Positions 41,465 through 51,552 of a DNA stretch of 56,985 nucleotides are shown here, in pieces. Below the pieces are notes generated by a model. That model ran no database searches. It saw only the letters and a list, made by a program, of their open reading frames with translations, and was not told the origin of the DNA. Made by a program: the position numbers and the translations under genes. The stretch spans positions 1-56,985 of the forward strand of contig JAIPGJ010000004.1 of NCBI GenBank assembly GCA_021736185.1, in the 5' to 3' direction. This DNA is from Fidelibacterota bacterium (GTDB lineage Bacteria; Fidelibacterota; UBA8477; JABMPR01). Within the stretch, counting starts at the first letter, position 1; each line of letters starts with the position of its first letter.

Positions 41465-42523
41465 ATGGCCAAACAATTTGTAAAAGGAAATGAAGCGATT
41501 GTCAAGGGAGCCATCCTGGCCGGCTGTCGCGCGTATTACGGTTATCCGATTACACCAGCCAGTGAAATCGCCCATGCGGCTGCTCTCTATATGCCTTTAG
41601 TGGGAGGGACGTTTCTCCAGGCCGAAAGTGAAATAGCAGCCATTAACATGGTCTATGGCGCTGCCGGCACAGGTATCCGTGCCATGACTGCCAGCTCCAG
41701 TCCTGGATTCAGCTTGAAGCAGGAGGGCATGTCCTATCTGGCGGGTGCCGAACTGCCCTGTGTTGTGGTGGATATTATGCGAGGGGGTCCTGGTCTGGGA
41801 AATATTGCACCAGAGCAAAGCGATTATAATCAGGTGGTGAAGGGTGGTGGTCATGGTAACTATAAAAATATCGTCGTGGCTCCCAATTCTGCTCAGGAGA
41901 TGTGTGATCTGACCATGCTGGCCTTTGATCTGGCAGACAAATATCGCAATCCAGCCGTAGTGCTGGCAGATGGATTTATCGGGCAAATGATGGAACCGGT
42001 AGATTTTCCTGATCCAGTGACCGAGTTTGCCGAGAAAAAATGGGCCGTTCGGGGAGTGGATGGAGATCGCATGAATTTGATCAGCTCCATTGAGCTTGAT
42101 CCCGATGATCTGGAGCGTCATAACAAAAAACTGCAGCGCAAATACGAGATCATCCTCAATAACGAGACCCGTTTTGAGGAATATCGTCTGGATGATGCAG
42201 ATTTCATCGTGATGGGTTATGGTATTGTTTCTCGCATGGTCCATACAGCCGTTGATCAGTTACGCATTGAAGGGGTGAAAGTGGGCATGCTGAGACCCAT
42301 CACGCTCATGCCCTTTCCATCAAAACGGATCGCTGAACTGGCCACCCTGGATCACGTGAAGGCCTTTAGCGTCATCGAGCTGAGTAATGGGCAGATGGTA
42401 GATGATGTTCGATTGGCAGTGAATGGTGCAAAACCTGTGGAATTTTATGGTCGCATGGGGGGTAATGTTCCATCTATCCAAGAATTGGTACACGAGATTA
42501 AACGCATGATGAGGGTACTATGA
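41465..42523 (+). CDS. vorB: 2-Oxoacid:ferredoxin oxidoreductase alpha subunit (VorB-like)
   Basis: The 352-residue length and sequence fit the VorB-type subunit of branched-chain (2-oxoisovalerate) oxidoreductase: [20 protein letters not shown], then [74 protein letters not shown] and [17 protein letters not shown]. It binds CoA and supports the TPP active site. The substrate could instead be 2-oxoglutarate or an indole-type 2-oxoacid; VorB resemblance is by memory of the family. The 3' end overlaps the next gene by 4 bases. Confidence 0.85.
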   Translation: MAKQFVKGNEAIVKGAILAGCRAYYGYPITPASEIAHAAALYMPLVGGTFLQAESEIAAINMVYGAAGTGIRAMTASSSPGFSLKQEGMSYLAGAELPCVVVDIMRGGPGLGNIAPEQSDYNQVVKGGGHGNYKNIVVAPNSAQEMCDLTMLAFDLADKYRNPAVVLADGFIGQMMEPVDFPDPVTEFAEKKWAVRGVDGDRMNLISSIELDPDDLERHNKKLQRKYEIILNNETRFEEYRLDDADFIVMGYGIVSRMVHTAVDQLRIEGVKVGMLRPITLMPFPSKRIAELATLDHVKAFSVIELSNGQMVDDVRLAVNGAKPVEFYGRMGGNVPSIQELVHEIKRMMRVL

Positions 42524-43953
42524 GCGTCAAAATATTAGGAAAATCAAAGGGCTTCTATGACACCTATGAGCGTCGACCCGGAAGCAATAAAGAGCAGACT
42601 CACTATTGTCCGGGTTGCGGGCATGGTATCCTCCACAAACTGATTGCAGAGGCACTGACGGAGTATGGGGTTGCTGAAAATTGTATTTTTGTAAGTCCGG
42701 TGGGTTGCAGTGTATTTGCTTATTACTACTTCAATGCAGGGAATATCCAAGCCGCGCATGGGCGTGCTCCTGCAGTTGCCACTGGTGTGAAGCGGGCGTT
42801 ACCAGAATCAATCGTTATCTCATATCAGGGTGATGGAGATTTAGCTGCTATCGGTGGCAATGAGATTCTCCATGCCGCCAACCGGGGTGAATCGATTACG
42901 GTTTTCTTCGTCAATAACGCGATTTATGGAATGACCGGGGGCCAGATGGCACCCACCACACTTATCGGTCAAAAAACCACAACCACACCCTATGGTCGGA
43001 CCCTCCAGAACGAGGGCTACCCTATTCGCATGGCTGAAATTATAGCAAGTTTAGAGTCACCTGTATATGTAGAACGGGTGATGCTGGCCGATACCCGCTC
43101 CAAAAATGCTGCGCGCAAAGCGGTGAGGCGGGGCATTAAAAATCAGATCGAAAAGAAGGGCTTTTCGTTTATTGAGGTGCTCTCAACCTGTCCCACGGGT
43201 TGGAAAATGTCAGCCCCCCAGGCTGAGGACTGGATAAAATCAACCCTCGTAAAGAATTTCCCTCTGGGCGTACTCAAGGATATTGCCCTACAGGTTGAGC
43301 CGCTTGATTTAAGTAAGCATCTTGCTGCGCCGGGAAGAGTTTCAAAACTTATTGGCCTGGACGAAGAGAAGGTAAAATTTGACACTTCAGCAATGAAGCT
43401 CAACCCTCAGATTGATCAGGAAATTAAAATTGCAGGATTCGGTGGACAAGGAGTGCTGTCCCTGGGTGTCTGGCTGAGTGAAATTGGTATGAGGGAGGAC
43501 CTCCAAGTCAGTTGGATTCCTTCCTATGGTCCTGAGATGAGAGGGGGGACGGCAAATTGCCATGTTAAATTATCCCGTGACCCAATTGGGTCGCCCCTGG
43601 TTACTCATCCCACTGTACTGATTGCCATGAATCGCCCATCGCTGGAAAAATTTGAAGATGATGTTATTGAGGGGGGCGCTATATTATGGGATGCGTCCCT
43701 GATAGATATCGAGCCCAAAAGAAATGATATTGTAAAAATTCCAATACCAGCTACTGATATCGCAAATGAATTGGGGAATACCAGAATCTCAAATGTGGTG
43801 ATTCTTGGTGTTCTGGCAGGTTTCTCCGATTTTCTTGATCCTTTGGTGGTTCAGAGAGTTCTGCCAATTATCTTTAAGAAGAGACATCTTATAGAGATCA
43901 ATCTGAAAGCCTTTCAGAGAGGTTTGGAACTGGGGAGAGAGCTTTCTCAATAA
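42520..43953 (+). CDS. 2-Oxoacid:ferredoxin oxidoreductase fused beta and gamma subunits
   Basis: A 477-residue natural fusion. Residues about 1-265 are the TPP-binding beta subunit: [40 protein letters not shown] (TPP-Mg motif), [19 protein letters not shown] and [13 protein letters not shown]. Residues about 300-477 are the gamma subunit: [39 protein letters not shown] and [21 protein letters not shown]. Together with the two upstream genes it completes the complex that converts 2-oxoacids plus CoA to acyl-CoA, CO2 and reduced ferredoxin. The fusion guarantees equal amounts of both subunits. Confidence 0.88.
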   Translation: MSVKILGKSKGFYDTYERRPGSNKEQTHYCPGCGHGILHKLIAEALTEYGVAENCIFVSPVGCSVFAYYYFNAGNIQAAHGRAPAVATGVKRALPESIVISYQGDGDLAAIGGNEILHAANRGESITVFFVNNAIYGMTGGQMAPTTLIGQKTTTTPYGRTLQNEGYPIRMAEIIASLESPVYVERVMLADTRSKNAARKAVRRGIKNQIEKKGFSFIEVLSTCPTGWKMSAPQAEDWIKSTLVKNFPLGVLKDIALQVEPLDLSKHLAAPGRVSKLIGLDEEKVKFDTSAMKLNPQIDQEIKIAGFGGQGVLSLGVWLSEIGMREDLQVSWIPSYGPEMRGGTANCHVKLSRDPIGSPLVTHPTVLIAMNRPSLEKFEDDVIEGGAILWDASLIDIEPKRNDIVKIPIPATDIANELGNTRISNVVILGVLAGFSDFLDPLVVQRVLPIIFKKRHLIEINLKAFQRGLELGRELSQ

Positions 43954-43984
43954 ATATTATCGTCAAACTATTGGAGGTGTTATC

Positions 43985-44446
43985 ATGACGTATTCCAAAA
44001 TCTTAGTGCCGACTGATTTTTCTGAATCCGCAAAATATGCCCTGCCCTTTGCAGTCGATCTGGCTCAAAAGTATCAGGCAAGCCTCCATGTTTTGCATGT
44101 TGTGGAGCCCATTGTGGCCCCGGTGGATTTTGCCTGGGGGACCTATAGTTACCCTGATATCGAGAAACAGCTCAGTGGGTATGTGGATGAGTCTCTGGCC
44201 AAGATTATTAAAGAGCAAATTCCGGCTGATATCAAAAGTGATTCGACCAATCTTCATGGCAAGCCCTGGCGTGAGATTGTCAGTTTTGCCAAAGAGCAGG
44301 AGATGGACCTCATCGTGATGGCGACTCATGGATTGAGTGGATTCAGTCATGCGATCTATGGATCTACTGCTGAAAAAGTTATCAGGAAAGCTCATTGCCC
44401 GGTGCTTATCATCCGTCACCCCGATGTTAAATTTGAGATGCCTTAG
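43985..44446 (+). CDS. Universal stress protein (UspA family)
   Basis: A single Usp domain of 153 residues: ILVPTDFSESAKYALPFAVD at the N-terminus and the ATP-binding signature MATHGLSGFSHAIYGSTAEK, then VIRKAHCPVLIIR (the G-2X-G-9X-G(S/T) pattern). ATG follows TGGAGG. It lies 31 bases after the fused subunit gene, so it is probably the last gene of the ald-vor operon. Role in stress or energy sensing is family-level only. Confidence 0.9.
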   Translation: MTYSKILVPTDFSESAKYALPFAVDLAQKYQASLHVLHVVEPIVAPVDFAWGTYSYPDIEKQLSGYVDESLAKIIKEQIPADIKSDSTNLHGKPWREIVSFAKEQEMDLIVMATHGLSGFSHAIYGSTAEKVIRKAHCPVLIIRHPDVKFEMP

Positions 44447-44709
44447 TCCACAATAATCTCATGCTCCTGACGAAGCTATAACCAGATGACTTCAACGATC
44501 ACTTCAAGCGTGAAACATGAATAGCTTTTCGTAACTGCACTTGATGAGATGCATGTAACTGTCTGACACACAGTATATTATGTCAGTATGCTCATGATGA
44601 ATAAACCCTCGATTGTGAAATTCAAACTCCATTTATTTAGCTGAATTCTATATGGATCTAGAGCAATTCGTTTTAGCATTCAGCCCCCTTTATTCTATCT
44701 TCTTAGATT
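44447..44709. other. 263-base intergenic region, nothing firmly identified
   Basis: No ORF, tRNA or terminator was recognised. CTGACA and TGTCAG form a spaced inverted repeat around the AT-rich stretch near 44563-44588, which might mark the promoter of the following HD-domain gene. Otherwise featureless. Confidence 0.4.
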
Positions 44710-45303
44710 ATGAATGATGTGACAGGAAATGATCAAACGCTCAATCTGATTTCAAGCCTTGCGAATATCTACAGATTAAAAGAGATTCCAAGATCAGGGT
44801 GGCTCCAATCTGGAATCAGCAAAGATGGTGTAGAATCTATTGCTGCCCATAGTTATGGGATGGCCATGCTCATACTCTACCTTCGCCCGGTTTTGCTGTC
44901 CCGGGGAGTGAATGTGGAAAGAGCTCTGAACATGGCTTTGATTCATGATATTGCAGAGTCAATTGTGGGAGATTTGACCCCTGAGGACAAGGTCTCAGAA
45001 GGGGAAAAATATCGGGCTGAGGCGGCGGCATTTAGACAAATTGTGAGCGGCGTTCAAACAGGCGAATATTTTCGAGATCTCTGGGAAGACTTTGAGGATA
45101 ATCAATCCCCTGAAGCTCAAGTAGTAAAGCGCATTGACAAATTAGATATGCTCATTCAAGCATATCTCTATGAAAAGAAATATGGAATTAGACTCGATTC
45201 CTTCTGGGAAAATATGGACGACTTGTTTAAGGAGTCTGAATCTGAGTCAATTTACACCTACATTCAATTGAACAGATTTCAAGTAAAAGGAAATAAAGTA
45301 TGA
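44710..45303 (+). CDS. HD-domain phosphohydrolase (YfbR/HDDC2-like)
   Basis: A 197-residue HD-superfamily enzyme resembling 5'-deoxynucleotidases YfbR/HDDC2, which remove phosphate from dNMPs. Metal ligands are visible in order: AAHSYGMAML (His47), ALIHDIAESIVGDLTP (His79-Asp80, then GDxTP), and RIDKLDMLIQAYLYEKK with the final Asp. No N- or C-terminal extras. Its stop overlaps the antiporter start by 4 bases, so the two are coupled although functionally unrelated at first sight. Confidence 0.85.
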   Translation: MNDVTGNDQTLNLISSLANIYRLKEIPRSGWLQSGISKDGVESIAAHSYGMAMLILYLRPVLLSRGVNVERALNMALIHDIAESIVGDLTPEDKVSEGEKYRAEAAAFRQIVSGVQTGEYFRDLWEDFEDNQSPEAQVVKRIDKLDMLIQAYLYEKKYGIRLDSFWENMDDLFKESESESIYTYIQLNRFQVKGNKV

Positions 45304-46790
45304 GGATGGCTGCACTGGGTAAATTGATACTATTGGCTCTGTTATTAATCAGTCCGGTTCTGGCAGATGAGCATGGAAGCAGTAGCGAACAGCCTGCCAA
45401 TCAGGAAATGCCAAGTAACACAGGGGAAATGCATCAGGCTGCCCAGGCTGAGCATGGCAGCAGTTTGCCGCCGATCTGGCTGGTAGCTCCGTTTATCATT
45501 TTGTTAGCGATGATTGCAACAGGACCTCTTTTCTATCCGCATTTATGGGAGCATCACTACCCCAAAATCGCCATGTCACTGGGTGCTTTCGTGGCTGTCT
45601 ATTACGCATTCCTCATGGATCATGGAGTGCTCAGTCTCCTGCACACTCTGGAGGAGTACATATCCTTTATTGCCTTGCTTACAGCCCTTTTTGTCGCTTC
45701 AGGTGGGATACTTCTCAAATTCAACTCCAGAGGCAAACCATGGGTGAATGGACTCATTCTCTTTGGGGGTGCCATCCTGTCCAATTTTATTGGTACCACA
45801 GGAGCGTCCATGTTGTTGATAAGACCTTTCATGCGCTTGAATGAGGGTCGCTTGAAAGCTTTCCACATCGTCTTCTTTATTTTTATCGTGAGTAACATAG
45901 GAGGGGGTCTTACACCCATTGGTGACCCACCCTTATTTCTGGGTTTCCTGAAGGGGGTTCCTTTTTTCTGGGTGATTGGGCATGTCTGGCATATCTGGCT
46001 GGTTACGGTTTTGGCCGTGATAGGCGTTTTTATGCTTTTCGACAGGCGTATTCCTAGCGGTAACGTTGAACCCAAAGCAGGTAAAACCCTTGAGATCCAC
46101 GGTGGGAAAAACTTTATCTATCTCGGAATTGTGATCATATCAGTTTTTATGGATCCTGCAGTTATTTCTGGATTCCCCAGTTTGCAGGAAATATTCCATG
46201 TCCCCTTTGGGATCAGGGAGGTTATCATGTTTTCTGTGGCTTTCCTTGCTTACAAAACAGGCGACAAGGAAGCCTTGAGGGGGAATGAGTTTAATTTTGA
46301 ACCCATCAAGGAAGTAGCCTATCTGTTCGTGGGGATATTTGCTACCATGATCCCAGCACTCCAGCTCATTGGTGCCTATGCCAGAGAACATGCCGCCGAA
46401 TTTACCGTCACTCGCTTTTACTGGTTCACTGGAGCCCTTTCAGGTGTGCTGGACAATGCACCGACTTATCTGAATTTCCTGGCGGGATCCATGGGCAAAT
46501 TCGGTCTGGATATTGGCTCAATCAGTGATGTTCATGAGTTTGAAATAGGCCTGGCTTCGCCGGTGGCTGGAGATTCAGGTTCAATTATTTACCTCATGGC
46601 GATTTCCGTGGCAGCTGTGTTTTTTGGTGCCATGACCTATATCGGGAATGCTCCAAACTTTATGGTGAAAAATATTGCTGAACAGGCTGGGGTTGATGTG
46701 CCCAGCTTCCTGGGATATGTTTTTAAATATTCCATACCTATCTTGCTACCCATCTTTTTTATCGTGTGGTGGGTATTCTTTAACCTTTAA
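45300..46790 (+). CDS. nhaD: NhaD-type Na+/H+ antiporter
   Basis: A polytopic ion-transporter-superfamily protein, 496 residues with about 12 helices. A signal-like N-terminus (LILLALLLISPVLADEHGSS) is followed by a polar His/Gln/Ser-rich stretch that would lie in the periplasm. NhaD-type motifs follow: ILSNFIGTTGASMLLIRPFM, SNIGGGLTPIGDPPLFLGFL, GALSGVLDNAPTYLNFL and ISVAAVFFGAMTYIGNAPNF. It exports Na+ in exchange for protons, which would sustain the Na+ gradient used by PutP and the AGCS symporter. Overlap with the upstream HD gene implies co-translation. Confidence 0.88.
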   Translation: MRMAALGKLILLALLLISPVLADEHGSSSEQPANQEMPSNTGEMHQAAQAEHGSSLPPIWLVAPFIILLAMIATGPLFYPHLWEHHYPKIAMSLGAFVAVYYAFLMDHGVLSLLHTLEEYISFIALLTALFVASGGILLKFNSRGKPWVNGLILFGGAILSNFIGTTGASMLLIRPFMRLNEGRLKAFHIVFFIFIVSNIGGGLTPIGDPPLFLGFLKGVPFFWVIGHVWHIWLVTVLAVIGVFMLFDRRIPSGNVEPKAGKTLEIHGGKNFIYLGIVIISVFMDPAVISGFPSLQEIFHVPFGIREVIMFSVAFLAYKTGDKEALRGNEFNFEPIKEVAYLFVGIFATMIPALQLIGAYAREHAAEFTVTRFYWFTGALSGVLDNAPTYLNFLAGSMGKFGLDIGSISDVHEFEIGLASPVAGDSGSIIYLMAISVAAVFFGAMTYIGNAPNFMVKNIAEQAGVDVPSFLGYVFKYSIPILLPIFFIVWWVFFNL

Positions 46791-46813
46791 TATTTTATCT
46801 CAGGAGAATGATC

Positions 46814-47206
46814 ATGAGCAAAACAATCAAGCAGGCTATGGAAGCAAAGGAAGTCGGCTTCCTGATAAAGAACTCGATTTTTCTACCTTTCCAATTTGAA
46901 CTCTTAAGTATTTGGATTGGAAAGGATATGTCCATGATTTCCAAGCCGGATCTCCTCACAGATTTCAGTGGATCGAACCGGGATGTCCATATTCGCGAAG
47001 GGGAGGGTTACACAAATTTAATCTTTCTTGATCACAAAGATTTAAACCATGAGTATGGCAATTACAAAGGGCATATCATCTTATTTTGTACTGAAAAAGG
47101 TGCTGATATTTTTGATAGTCATCAGAGACACTACGTTAAATTATCCTTTCATGATGACACCAATACAGTTTATCTGGAATTAATTGATAATCCTTTCGAG
47201 CTGTAA
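46814..47206 (+). CDS. Protein of unknown function
   Basis: About 130 residues, soluble, mixed alpha/beta (IFLPFQFELLSIWIG, YTNLIFLDHKDLNHEYGNY, GHIILFCTEKGADIF, then TVYLELIDNPFEL). ATG at 46814 is chosen because CAGGAG lies about 8 bases upstream; an in-frame ATG at 46808 sits too close to it. No motif or family recognised. It follows the antiporter by 23 bases and is likely in the same transcript. Confidence 0.65.
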   Translation: MSKTIKQAMEAKEVGFLIKNSIFLPFQFELLSIWIGKDMSMISKPDLLTDFSGSNRDVHIREGEGYTNLIFLDHKDLNHEYGNYKGHIILFCTEKGADIFDSHQRHYVKLSFHDDTNTVYLELIDNPFEL

Positions 47207-47226
47207 CTAACGCTTAAGTTTTGGGC

Positions 47227-48471
47227 ATGGAGCAAACTGAATTCATCGGTGCTGCCGTAACTGGCTACCTGCTTTTTTCTGGCATTCTCCTGGAAATATC
47301 CGGGAAATTTATATCTGCCAGTAGACAACACCAGTTGGCCTTTATCGCCATTATATTGCTGGTCATTGGGATTTTTCCCCAACTCAGATTGCCTCTGGTT
47401 GCACCAGGTATCATTTTCCATCTGGGCATGATGCTCTTTGCACTCCATCTCAGTGCCTATTACTCAGGGACCTCAAAAAATTCAGCCCACATGTATTCCC
47501 TGATACTATATCTGGCTGCCGTGGTGCTGGCTCCCCTTTCGCATACCCTATTTATCGATTGGAGCATCAGCAGATTTTTTATCATGGGTGGTAGCTGGCT
47601 GTTATTACTTGAGATGGAAAAAACGGTTTCTGGAGCTTCCTATTCACTTAAAACCGTCGAGAAAAATTTACTCTGGGTTTGGTTCGTATCGGCCATTATG
47701 GGTGTGTGGGAGGCTCAGGTTCAACTGCTTCCAGATCTATTCTTCCTGCTCATTCTGGTGGTTCACCTGGAAAAACGTTGGCCCAAGATAAGTGTACCTG
47801 CACCCCTTATAGCTCTTTATGGGATGCTGATCGTCTGGTATGTGCATTATATTTTATCGGGAATCCCAGGTCACTTTCTAGCTAAATCTGAGGCCTATCC
47901 ACCCTCAACGACTCAATTAATTATTATTGGTTTGGTCATGGTTGGTCTCTTGATATTTGGACTTCGCCGCAAAAGTATAAGTAAACAATTTTTGTATCTA
48001 TTTCTGGCACAGGAGACGCTGGTTCTGGGGACTGGGCTGGACAATTTCTTTGTGCCCTCTGAGGAGCTGATAGGATTGCAGCGAATCCTGTTATTTGTGT
48101 CTCTGGTAGGTCTTTTTGTGATGATTGAATCGACCGAAAATGAAGGCCTTGATAAATCACATTTAAGTGGTTTGGTATTAGAACGACCCCGGTTTACCAC
48201 GAGCGTCATTCTTGTCTCAGTATTTTTTTCAATATATCCTCTGGTCTATATTGCTGGTGATTCCATTAAAGTAACCTTGATGCTCATTGCCATTGTAGCT
48301 GTTAGTGGGGGATGGACAATCAATCTCATTCGTATTCTATTTACGAGAGTCGATCGTAAATATCGGATTCTCAGACCGTCCCTCTCCATTTGGTCCACGG
48401 TAGTGTTTACTATTTTATGGGCAGCGGTTGTTCTACTGGAAATTGCCAGCAGAAATATTTTAAACGCTTGA
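47227..48471 (+). CDS. Polytopic membrane protein of unknown function
   Basis: About 414 residues, almost wholly hydrophobic, with 11-12 predicted helices (for example AAVTGYLLFSGILLEISGKF, HQLAFIAIILLVIGIFP, GIIFHLGMMLFALHL, TTSVILVSVFFSIYPLVYI). Loops are short and contain few charges. No transporter motif is evident. TTG at 47221 is an alternative start two codons upstream. The arrangement is reminiscent of small hydrogenase-4/HyfE-like membrane subunits at the very N-terminus, but not enough to assign. It lies between an unknown gene and the cobalamin adenosyltransferase. Confidence 0.7.
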   Translation: MEQTEFIGAAVTGYLLFSGILLEISGKFISASRQHQLAFIAIILLVIGIFPQLRLPLVAPGIIFHLGMMLFALHLSAYYSGTSKNSAHMYSLILYLAAVVLAPLSHTLFIDWSISRFFIMGGSWLLLLEMEKTVSGASYSLKTVEKNLLWVWFVSAIMGVWEAQVQLLPDLFFLLILVVHLEKRWPKISVPAPLIALYGMLIVWYVHYILSGIPGHFLAKSEAYPPSTTQLIIIGLVMVGLLIFGLRRKSISKQFLYLFLAQETLVLGTGLDNFFVPSEELIGLQRILLFVSLVGLFVMIESTENEGLDKSHLSGLVLERPRFTTSVILVSVFFSIYPLVYIAGDSIKVTLMLIAIVAVSGGWTINLIRILFTRVDRKYRILRPSLSIWSTVVFTILWAAVVLLEIASRNILNA

Positions 48472-48496
48472 GGAGAAAATATAGAGGTATGGAACA

Positions 48497-49048
48497 ATGA
48501 GACTCACCAAGATATATACCCGTTCAGGTGACAAAGGCACAACCCGTCTCGCTAATGGAGACGAAGTTCCCAAGGATTCACTGCGCGTCACCGCCTACGG
48601 TGAGGTGGATGAATTGAACAGTATTATCGGTATGGTGTTAACCCAGAATCCTGAAGGAGGTCTGGGAAATATACTTTCCGAGGTCCAACATACTTTATTT
48701 GATCTTGGCGGTGAACTGGCCTCTGCAGGTATGATTGAAGGTCTGGTGAGTGAGCAGCAGGTTTTGGGTTTGGAAAAACATATCGATCAGATGAATAGCT
48801 CGCTTCCCTTTCTGGAAGAATTTATCCTGCCTGGTGGAACGACCCCTGCGGCGACCCTCCACCTAGCCCGGACGGTTTGTCGTAGAGCCGAGCGCAGTAT
48901 CATCACTTTGGCCCACACGGAAACGGTCAGCCCTGAAATCATACAGTATGTGAATCGTCTCTCGGATTTATTGTTCGTCATGGCTCGCTTTGAGAACCAC
49001 CGCAGTGGCAATCAGGAAGTATACTGGAAAAATCCGCGTAAAAAGTAG
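48497..49048 (+). CDS. Cob(I)yrinic acid a,c-diamide/cob(I)alamin adenosyltransferase, PduO type
   Basis: Transfers the adenosyl group of ATP to cob(I)alamin, making coenzyme B12. The 183 residues match the PduO/MMAB family: KIYTRSGDKGTTRLANGDEV (ATP-binding N-terminus), AYGEVDELNSIIGMV, FILPGGTTPAATLHLARTVC, RRAERSI and YVNRLSDLLFVMARFEN. Length and motifs are complete. A TonB receptor under a cobalamin riboswitch lies 4 kb away, so imported corrinoid is probably adenosylated here for B12-dependent mutases encoded elsewhere. Confidence 0.92.
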   Translation: MRLTKIYTRSGDKGTTRLANGDEVPKDSLRVTAYGEVDELNSIIGMVLTQNPEGGLGNILSEVQHTLFDLGGELASAGMIEGLVSEQQVLGLEKHIDQMNSSLPFLEEFILPGGTTPAATLHLARTVCRRAERSIITLAHTETVSPEIIQYVNRLSDLLFVMARFENHRSGNQEVYWKNPRKK

Positions 49049-49080
49049 GTAAAGTGATTCAACATCGGGCAGGTATACAC

Positions 49081-49126
49081 CCTCCCTGGGCCTCGCTTTT
49101 CGAATTGCTAAAATATTTGGGAGGGG
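49081..49126. repeat. Spaced inverted repeat between convergent genes
   Basis: CCCTCCC (49081-49087) and GGGAGGG (49120-49126) are perfect complements separated by 32 bases. The long loop and absence of a good T-run make it a weak candidate for a bidirectional terminator between the adenosyltransferase and suhB genes. Confidence 0.35.
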
Positions 49127-49171
49127 TTTGGAAGAGATGTTTGAGTATGGCGGTGGAGCGGATCCAATGCC

Positions 49172-49972
49172 TTAGAGGCGATGCTTAAAAAGATTGATCT
49201 CTTCGATTAAACGGGGATGTATCTGGGGATTAGCGGCAATGATATGGCCAACCGTTAAATCCAGCTCCTCACCTTTTGGTCCCGATACGCGACCTCCAGC
49301 CTCGGTAATCAGTAAGGCACCCGCTGCAATATCCCATGGTTTTAAACTGAATTCCCAGACCCCATCCAATCGCCCACAGGCCAACCAGGCCAAATCGATG
49401 GCAGCCGCACCAGCCCGTCTCAATCCCTGGGTTTTACCATAGATGGAAGCCCACAGCTCCATATTGAGTTTGAAATAATCATCATTAAAATATGAGAATC
49501 CTGTGGCTAGCAGTGATTTTCCCAATTCCTTAGTATTGCTCACTGAAATGGGTTCATCATTAAGAAAGGCACCGCAATTTCTGCCGGCCGTGAAGAGTTC
49601 TTTTCGATTTGGATCATAAACTGCAGCTGCAAACAGTTTATTTTCAAACACCACCCCAATGGAGACTGCAAATATTGGGAATCCATGAACAAAGTTGGTG
49701 GTCCCATCCAGAGGATCAATAATCCATTTATAAGGAGAAGCGTTTGACGTTGATTCGCCACCTTCTTCGGCCAATATATCATGCGCGGGATACAGTCGGT
49801 TGATTTCTGATACGATATACTTTTCTGAGGCTTGATCCACCTCCGTTACCATATCACGAGCGCTCTTGTAAGAGATTTGTCTTTCTCTGGCACTCAATGT
49901 GAGAATGAGTTCACCGGCAGACCGGGCCATAGAGCCGGCATCCCTGATCAGCTGCTTATGAAAATCAGTCAT
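49172..49972 (-). CDS. suhB: Inositol-1-monophosphatase family protein (SuhB-like)
   Basis: Mg2+/Li+-sensitive phosphatase of 266 residues. Metal-site motifs: ILAEEGGES (Glu), WIIDPLDGTTNFVHGFPIFA (the DPLDGTxNF signature) and KPWDIAAGALLITEAGGRVS (the WDxAAGxxxxxEAGG signature). In bacteria the family dephosphorylates inositol phosphates or acts with rRNA transcription antitermination complexes. It follows the AGCS symporter by 5 bases and is likely cotranscribed with it. Confidence 0.92.
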   Translation of the reverse strand: MTDFHKQLIRDAGSMARSAGELILTLSARERQISYKSARDMVTEVDQASEKYIVSEINRLYPAHDILAEEGGESTSNASPYKWIIDPLDGTTNFVHGFPIFAVSIGVVFENKLFAAAVYDPNRKELFTAGRNCGAFLNDEPISVSNTKELGKSLLATGFSYFNDDYFKLNMELWASIYGKTQGLRRAGAAAIDLAWLACGRLDGVWEFSLKPWDIAAGALLITEAGGRVSGPKGEELDLTVGHIIAANPQIHPRLIEEINLFKHRL

Positions 49973-49977
49973 ATGAA

Positions 49978-51552
49978 TTACTTATATGGAACATGTTCTT
50001 GACTAAAATATTCCTTGGTCATTGTCTTCAGTTTTCCAGATAGCAGAATAATGGCCAATAGGTTAGGCAGGGTCATGAAACCCAGTGCTGCATCTCCAAA
50101 TTTCCAGACTGCATCAAGACTGGCGATGCCTCCCAAAAATACAAAGAAAACATAGACTGATCGGTAGGGTAGAATGGCTTTGGGTCCAAATAAGTACTCA
50201 GTGGCTCGATCGCCATAGAAGGACCAACTGATTGCTGTTGAAAGTGCAAAAAGGAGAATAGACAAGGTGATGATTTTATCACCCCAGCCAATCATCCAGG
50301 CCAAACCTTCCTTGAAGGCAAAAGAGGTCAGCAGGCTGCTATTTAAAAGCTCACGTCCATTGAACATGCCTGAAGCCACAATGGAATCTGCCAGTTTTGC
50401 ATCCTGGACACTAATGCGTACAAAAAACTCCGTATGCTCCCAGGCGCCTGTAGAGATGATGACCAGTCCAGTTAAGCTACAGATAAGGATGGTATCAATG
50501 AATGGCCCCAGCATGGCTACAGAGCCCTCACGAACCGGTTGATCGGTCTTGGCAGTGGAATGGGCAATGGCAGCGCTTCCCTGACCTGCCTCGTTGGAAT
50601 ACAATCCTCTTTTAATGCCGTGGAGCATGACCAGCAGAACGCCACCTCCCACGCCACCAGCCATGGCAGGTGGGTTGATAGCCATTTTGAAAATCAAACC
50701 AAAGGCTGTCCCCAGTTGATCAAAATGTGAAAGGAGAATCAGCAGAGAGGCGAACATATAAATTGCAGCCATGAAAGGGGCGAGATATCCCGTTACGTGT
50801 CCGATACGCTTGATCCCACCCAGGATCACCATACCGACAAGGGTAGCCATGAGCAGGCCATTGATGATCTGTTGAATAGAAACCTCAAAACCTTCAAAAA
50901 CGAAATGTTTTAAAGTTAACCAATGCGTGGACCCAACCACTTGAGCCACTTCAGAGTAGATCTGATCTGAGACAGTAAATGACTGGATGGCATTGCCAGT
51001 AGCCATGGAACATATGATGGTAAAGGCAGCAAAGGCCACGGCCAACCAGCGCCAATTGCGACCCAGACCATTTTCAATAGTGTACATGGGTCCGCCAGCC
51101 GTGTTGCCATTAATATCCATTTCTCTATATTTTAGAGAAAGCGTGCTTTCAGCAAACTTCAAGGTGGTACCGAAAAAAGCAGTAATCCACATCCAGAGTA
51201 AGGCTCCGGGACCCCCGTAGTAAATCGCAATCCCCACTCCCGCTATATTTCCAATACCGACAGTGGCTGAAAGGGCAGTGGTCAATGCCCGGAAATGATT
51301 GAGATCGCCGGCATCTTTAGGATTATCAAATTTCCCGGTAGTGACCTGGACACCGTGCCAGAAGCGTTTAATCTGTGGAAATCCAAGATAAATGCTTACA
51401 AAAATACCTGACCCAACCAGGGCCAATACCATAAATGGAACCGGTCTCTGGGATGGAAAGGACCAAATAGCATCAAAGAAATCAACTCCGAATGCATATA
51501 GAAATAATGTGATAGTTGCAAAGGCAAGAATACCGGCCGTCGATCGTTTCAT
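49978..51552 (-). CDS. Sodium:alanine symporter, AGCS family
   Basis: Na+-coupled import of alanine or glycine. About 524 residues with 11-12 helices. AGCS motifs are visible: GSGIFVSIYLGFPQIKRFWH, ALTTALSATVGIGNIAGVGI, YYGGPGALLWMWITAFFGTT, KFAESTLSLKYREMD, GGPMYTIENGLG and KRGLYSNEAGQGSAAIAHS with PVREGSVAMLGPFIDT. ATG at 51552 follows AGAAGGG; an in-frame ATG at 51576 would add 8 residues. It would feed the alanine dehydrogenase of the ald-vor operon. suhB follows within 5 bases. Confidence 0.93.
   Translation of the reverse strand: MKRSTAGILAFATITLFLYAFGVDFFDAIWSFPSQRPVPFMVLALVGSGIFVSIYLGFPQIKRFWHGVQVTTGKFDNPKDAGDLNHFRALTTALSATVGIGNIAGVGIAIYYGGPGALLWMWITAFFGTTLKFAESTLSLKYREMDINGNTAGGPMYTIENGLGRNWRWLAVAFAAFTIICSMATGNAIQSFTVSDQIYSEVAQVVGSTHWLTLKHFVFEGFEVSIQQIINGLLMATLVGMVILGGIKRIGHVTGYLAPFMAAIYMFASLLILLSHFDQLGTAFGLIFKMAINPPAMAGGVGGGVLLVMLHGIKRGLYSNEAGQGSAAIAHSTAKTDQPVREGSVAMLGPFIDTILICSLTGLVIISTGAWEHTEFFVRISVQDAKLADSIVASGMFNGRELLNSSLLTSFAFKEGLAWMIGWGDKIITLSILLFALSTAISWSFYGDRATEYLFGPKAILPYRSVYVFFVFLGGIASLDAVWKFGDAALGFMTLPNLLAIILLSGKLKTMTKEYFSQEHVPYK

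Noticed and set aside
41597..42244. 215-residue minus-strand frame inside vorB
   Set aside because: It mirrors the strongly conserved vorB coding strand and its His/Ile-rich translation has no domain; a shadow frame.
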